From assembly GCF_002423035.1 (NCBI RefSeq), contig NZ_DIUM01000056.1, positions 1-14,150 of the forward strand: DNA of 14,150 bases, read 5' to 3'. Below, one piece after another: positions 12,402 through 14,150 of this stretch. This DNA comes from Thiocapsa sp. UBA6158. GTDB lineage: Bacteria > Pseudomonadota > Gammaproteobacteria > Chromatiales > Chromatiaceae. A model generated the notes under the pieces. The model did no database searches and was not told where the DNA came from. It worked only from the letters and a program-made list of their open reading frames with translations. Numbering within the stretch: the first letter of the stretch is position 1; the number at the start of each line of letters is the position of its first letter. A program made the translations under genes and the position numbers.

Positions 12402-14147
12402 ATGGCCGGTCGCATTCCTCCCGAGTTCATCGACGAGCTTCTGACGCGAACCGACATCGTCGACATCGTCGGCACGCGGATTCAGTTGCGCAAGGCCGGC
12501 AAAGACTACCAAGCTCGCTGTCCCTTCCACGACGAGAAGACCCCTTCCTTCACCGTCAGCCCGGATAAGCAGTTCTATCACTGCTTCGGCTGCGGCGCGC
12601 ACGGCACGGCGATCGGCTTCCTCATGGAATACGACCGTCTCGACTTCCGCGAGGCCATCGATGAACTGGCCCGCCGTGCGGGATTGGAGGTGCCCGGCGC
12701 GACCGAAACAGGCCCTGCCGGCCCCGATCACGGGCCTCTGTACGCGCTTCACGAGCAGGCCGCCGCGCTCTATCGTGAGCAGTTGCGGGTCCATCCGGAC
12801 GCCCGGTGTGCCGTCGATTATCTGAAGGAGCGCGGTCTTACCGGCGAGGTGGCGGCGCATTACGGGCTTGGTTTCGCGCCGCCCGAGGGGCGCCTGCTCC
12901 TGTCGCGCCTCGGTGTGAGCCCTTCCGAGCGCGAGCGCCTGCTGACCTGCGGGCTGATCTACGACGAGGAGGGGCGGCGACGCGACCGCTTCCGCGACCG
13001 GATCATGTTCCCGATTCGAGATCGACGCGGGCGCGTGATCGGATTCGGGGGGCGGCTGCTCGGCGAGGGCAAGCCGAAATACCTCAACTCGCCCGAGACC
13101 CCGATCTTCCACAAAGGCCGCGAGCTTTACGGATTGTTCGAGGCGCAAAAGGCCAATCGCAAGCTCGACTCCGTACTCGTCGTCGAGGGTTACATGGATG
13201 TCATCGCCTTGTCGCAGTTCGGGGTGACGAACGTCGTCGCGGCCCTCGGCACGGCGACAACCGCCGAGCACCTCCAGCTGCTTTCGCGCACGACCCCCGA
13301 GGTCGTCTTCTGCTTCGACGGCGATCGCGCCGGGCGCGCCGCGGCCTGGAAGGCATTGGAGAACGCGCTGCCGTCGGCAACCGGCCGCCAGTCGATCCGC
13401 TTTTTGTTTCTGCCCGACGGGGAGGATCCGGACACCCTGATTCGTGCCGAGGGCGCCGAGGCATTCCGGGCGCGCATGGCCGAGGCGCAGCCGCTGTCCG
13501 AGTTCCTGTTCGAGCAGCTCTGCGGTCAGGTCGACATGGCCAGCATCGACGGGCGTGCGCGTCTAGCCGCTTTGGCTCAGCCGCTGATCCAAGCAGTGCC
13601 CCCTGGAATCTACCGCGATCTGTTGACCGGCCGATTGAGCACCCTGGCTGGAATGCCGCAGAAACCCAAGCCTGCGGCGCGGCGAGGGCGAGTGCAAACC
13701 GCCCGTCCAACCCGGCCGACTCGGATGGCGCAAGCCATCGCGCTCTTGCTCGATCATCCCGAGCTTGCTGTCGAGGCGGCGCAGCTCCCGGACGACTGGC
13801 GGCGCTCGCCGAGCCCCGGTGCCGCGATTTTGGTGCAACTTCTTGAAACAATTGCCGCACACCCAACTATCAATAAAGCGGCATTGGTGGAGCGTTGGCG
13901 CGGGCAAGAGCACTTCGCGTACCTCCAGCAGCTCAGCGTCGACCCCTTTCTGCGGGACATCCCGTCCGAGGGCATGGCTGCGGAGCTGGTTGGGGCCCTG
14001 AGCCGCATCGGCGAAGAGGTTCTCAAGGACGAGCGCAGCAAGCCGCTGAATCAACGCAGCCCGGGCGCTTGGAGTGACGAGGTCCGCGCCCGGCTCGAGA
14101 GGGAAGCGGCCGCGGCCCGAACGCGCAACGGGTGTGACCGAAACTGA
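12402..14147 (+). CDS. dnaG: DNA primase DnaG
   Basis: A 581-residue primase, the same length as E. coli DnaG. It makes RNA primers at the replication fork. Domains: CHC2 zinc-binding domain with C40, H43, C61 and C64 (ARCPFHDEKTPS and CFGCGAHG); catalytic TOPRIM core with E262 (VEGYMDV) and D306-G-D308 (FDGDRAG), and RNA-polymerase basic patches FRDRIMFPIRD (about 197-207); and a C-terminal DnaB-helicase-binding domain (about 440-581). All key residues are intact. The ATG at 12402 gives the family start MAGRIPPEFI; a TTG at 12390 would add four residues. Only 36 bases separate it from the YqeY gene. The stop (14145-14147) overlaps an ATG (14147-14149), which might begin another gene; only three bases remain, so nothing is called. 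Confidence 0.98.
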   Translation: MAGRIPPEFIDELLTRTDIVDIVGTRIQLRKAGKDYQARCPFHDEKTPSFTVSPDKQFYHCFGCGAHGTAIGFLMEYDRLDFREAIDELARRAGLEVPGATETGPAGPDHGPLYALHEQAAALYREQLRVHPDARCAVDYLKERGLTGEVAAHYGLGFAPPEGRLLLSRLGVSPSERERLLTCGLIYDEEGRRRDRFRDRIMFPIRDRRGRVIGFGGRLLGEGKPKYLNSPETPIFHKGRELYGLFEAQKANRKLDSVLVVEGYMDVIALSQFGVTNVVAALGTATTAEHLQLLSRTTPEVVFCFDGDRAGRAAAWKALENALPSATGRQSIRFLFLPDGEDPDTLIRAEGAEAFRARMAEAQPLSEFLFEQLCGQVDMASIDGRARLAALAQPLIQAVPPGIYRDLLTGRLSTLAGMPQKPKPAARRGRVQTARPTRPTRMAQAIALLLDHPELAVEAAQLPDDWRRSPSPGAAILVQLLETIAAHPTINKAALVERWRGQEHFAYLQQLSVDPFLRDIPSEGMAAELVGALSRIGEEVLKDERSKPLNQRSPGAWSDEVRARLEREAAAARTRNGCDRN

Positions 14148-14150
14148 TGC

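Noticed and set aside
14147..14149. ATG overlapping the dnaG stop as the start of rpoD
   Set aside because: Only one codon is in the window and no good ribosome-binding site precedes it, so nothing can be supported.

Overview
The window looks like chromosomal DNA of a GC-rich gammaproteobacterium, most likely a purple sulfur bacterium of the Chromatiaceae (Thiocapsa/Allochromatium-like). This is inferred from a TusA-DsrE2 sulfur-trafficking pair typical of dissimilatory sulfur oxidisers, from a gammaproteobacterial rpsU-yqeY-dnaG block, and from the protein sequences in general. No phage, transposase, CRISPR array or rRNA was seen.

Layout. (1) 1-1105: a promoter, tusA and dsrE2 on the plus strand, ending in a strong bidirectional hairpin. 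(2) 1106-3539: a FadL/OmpP1-type outer-membrane channel (minus) facing away from a LysR-family regulator (plus) across a 241-bp divergent gap. (3) 3649-6288, plus strand: a small unrecognised protein nearly abutting an AI-2E/PerM-family membrane protein, then a membrane-anchored trypsin-like PDZ protease with its own extended -10 promoter. (4) 6432-8660, minus strand: an FmdB-like small Cys protein with its own promoter, a TPR protein, and the potassium transporter subunit TrkH. A 42-residue single-TM protein is read divergently from trkH. (5) 8978-10924, minus strand: two neighbouring secreted/lipoprotein genes that are paralogues of each other and share an exactly spaced four-cysteine C-terminal module; I do not recognise the family. 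(6) 10925-11357: a gene-free stretch rich in inverted copies of a GCGGTTTA-type motif, followed by a terminator and tRNA-Thr(CGT) on the minus strand. (7) 11514-14147, plus strand: promoter, rpsU, a hairpin, a GatB/YqeY-domain gene and dnaG, which is the front of the macromolecular-synthesis operon; rpoD would be expected beyond the right edge.

How the genes work together. TusA and DsrE2 are expected to pass persulfide sulfur in the cytoplasm. S21, YqeY and primase link translation initiation with replication initiation. TrkH is the membrane channel of a Trk K+ uptake system, but its TrkA partner is not in the window. The least ordinary content is the pair of exported four-Cys paralogues (8978-10924), the small TM protein opposite trkH, and the repeat-rich gap next to the tRNA.
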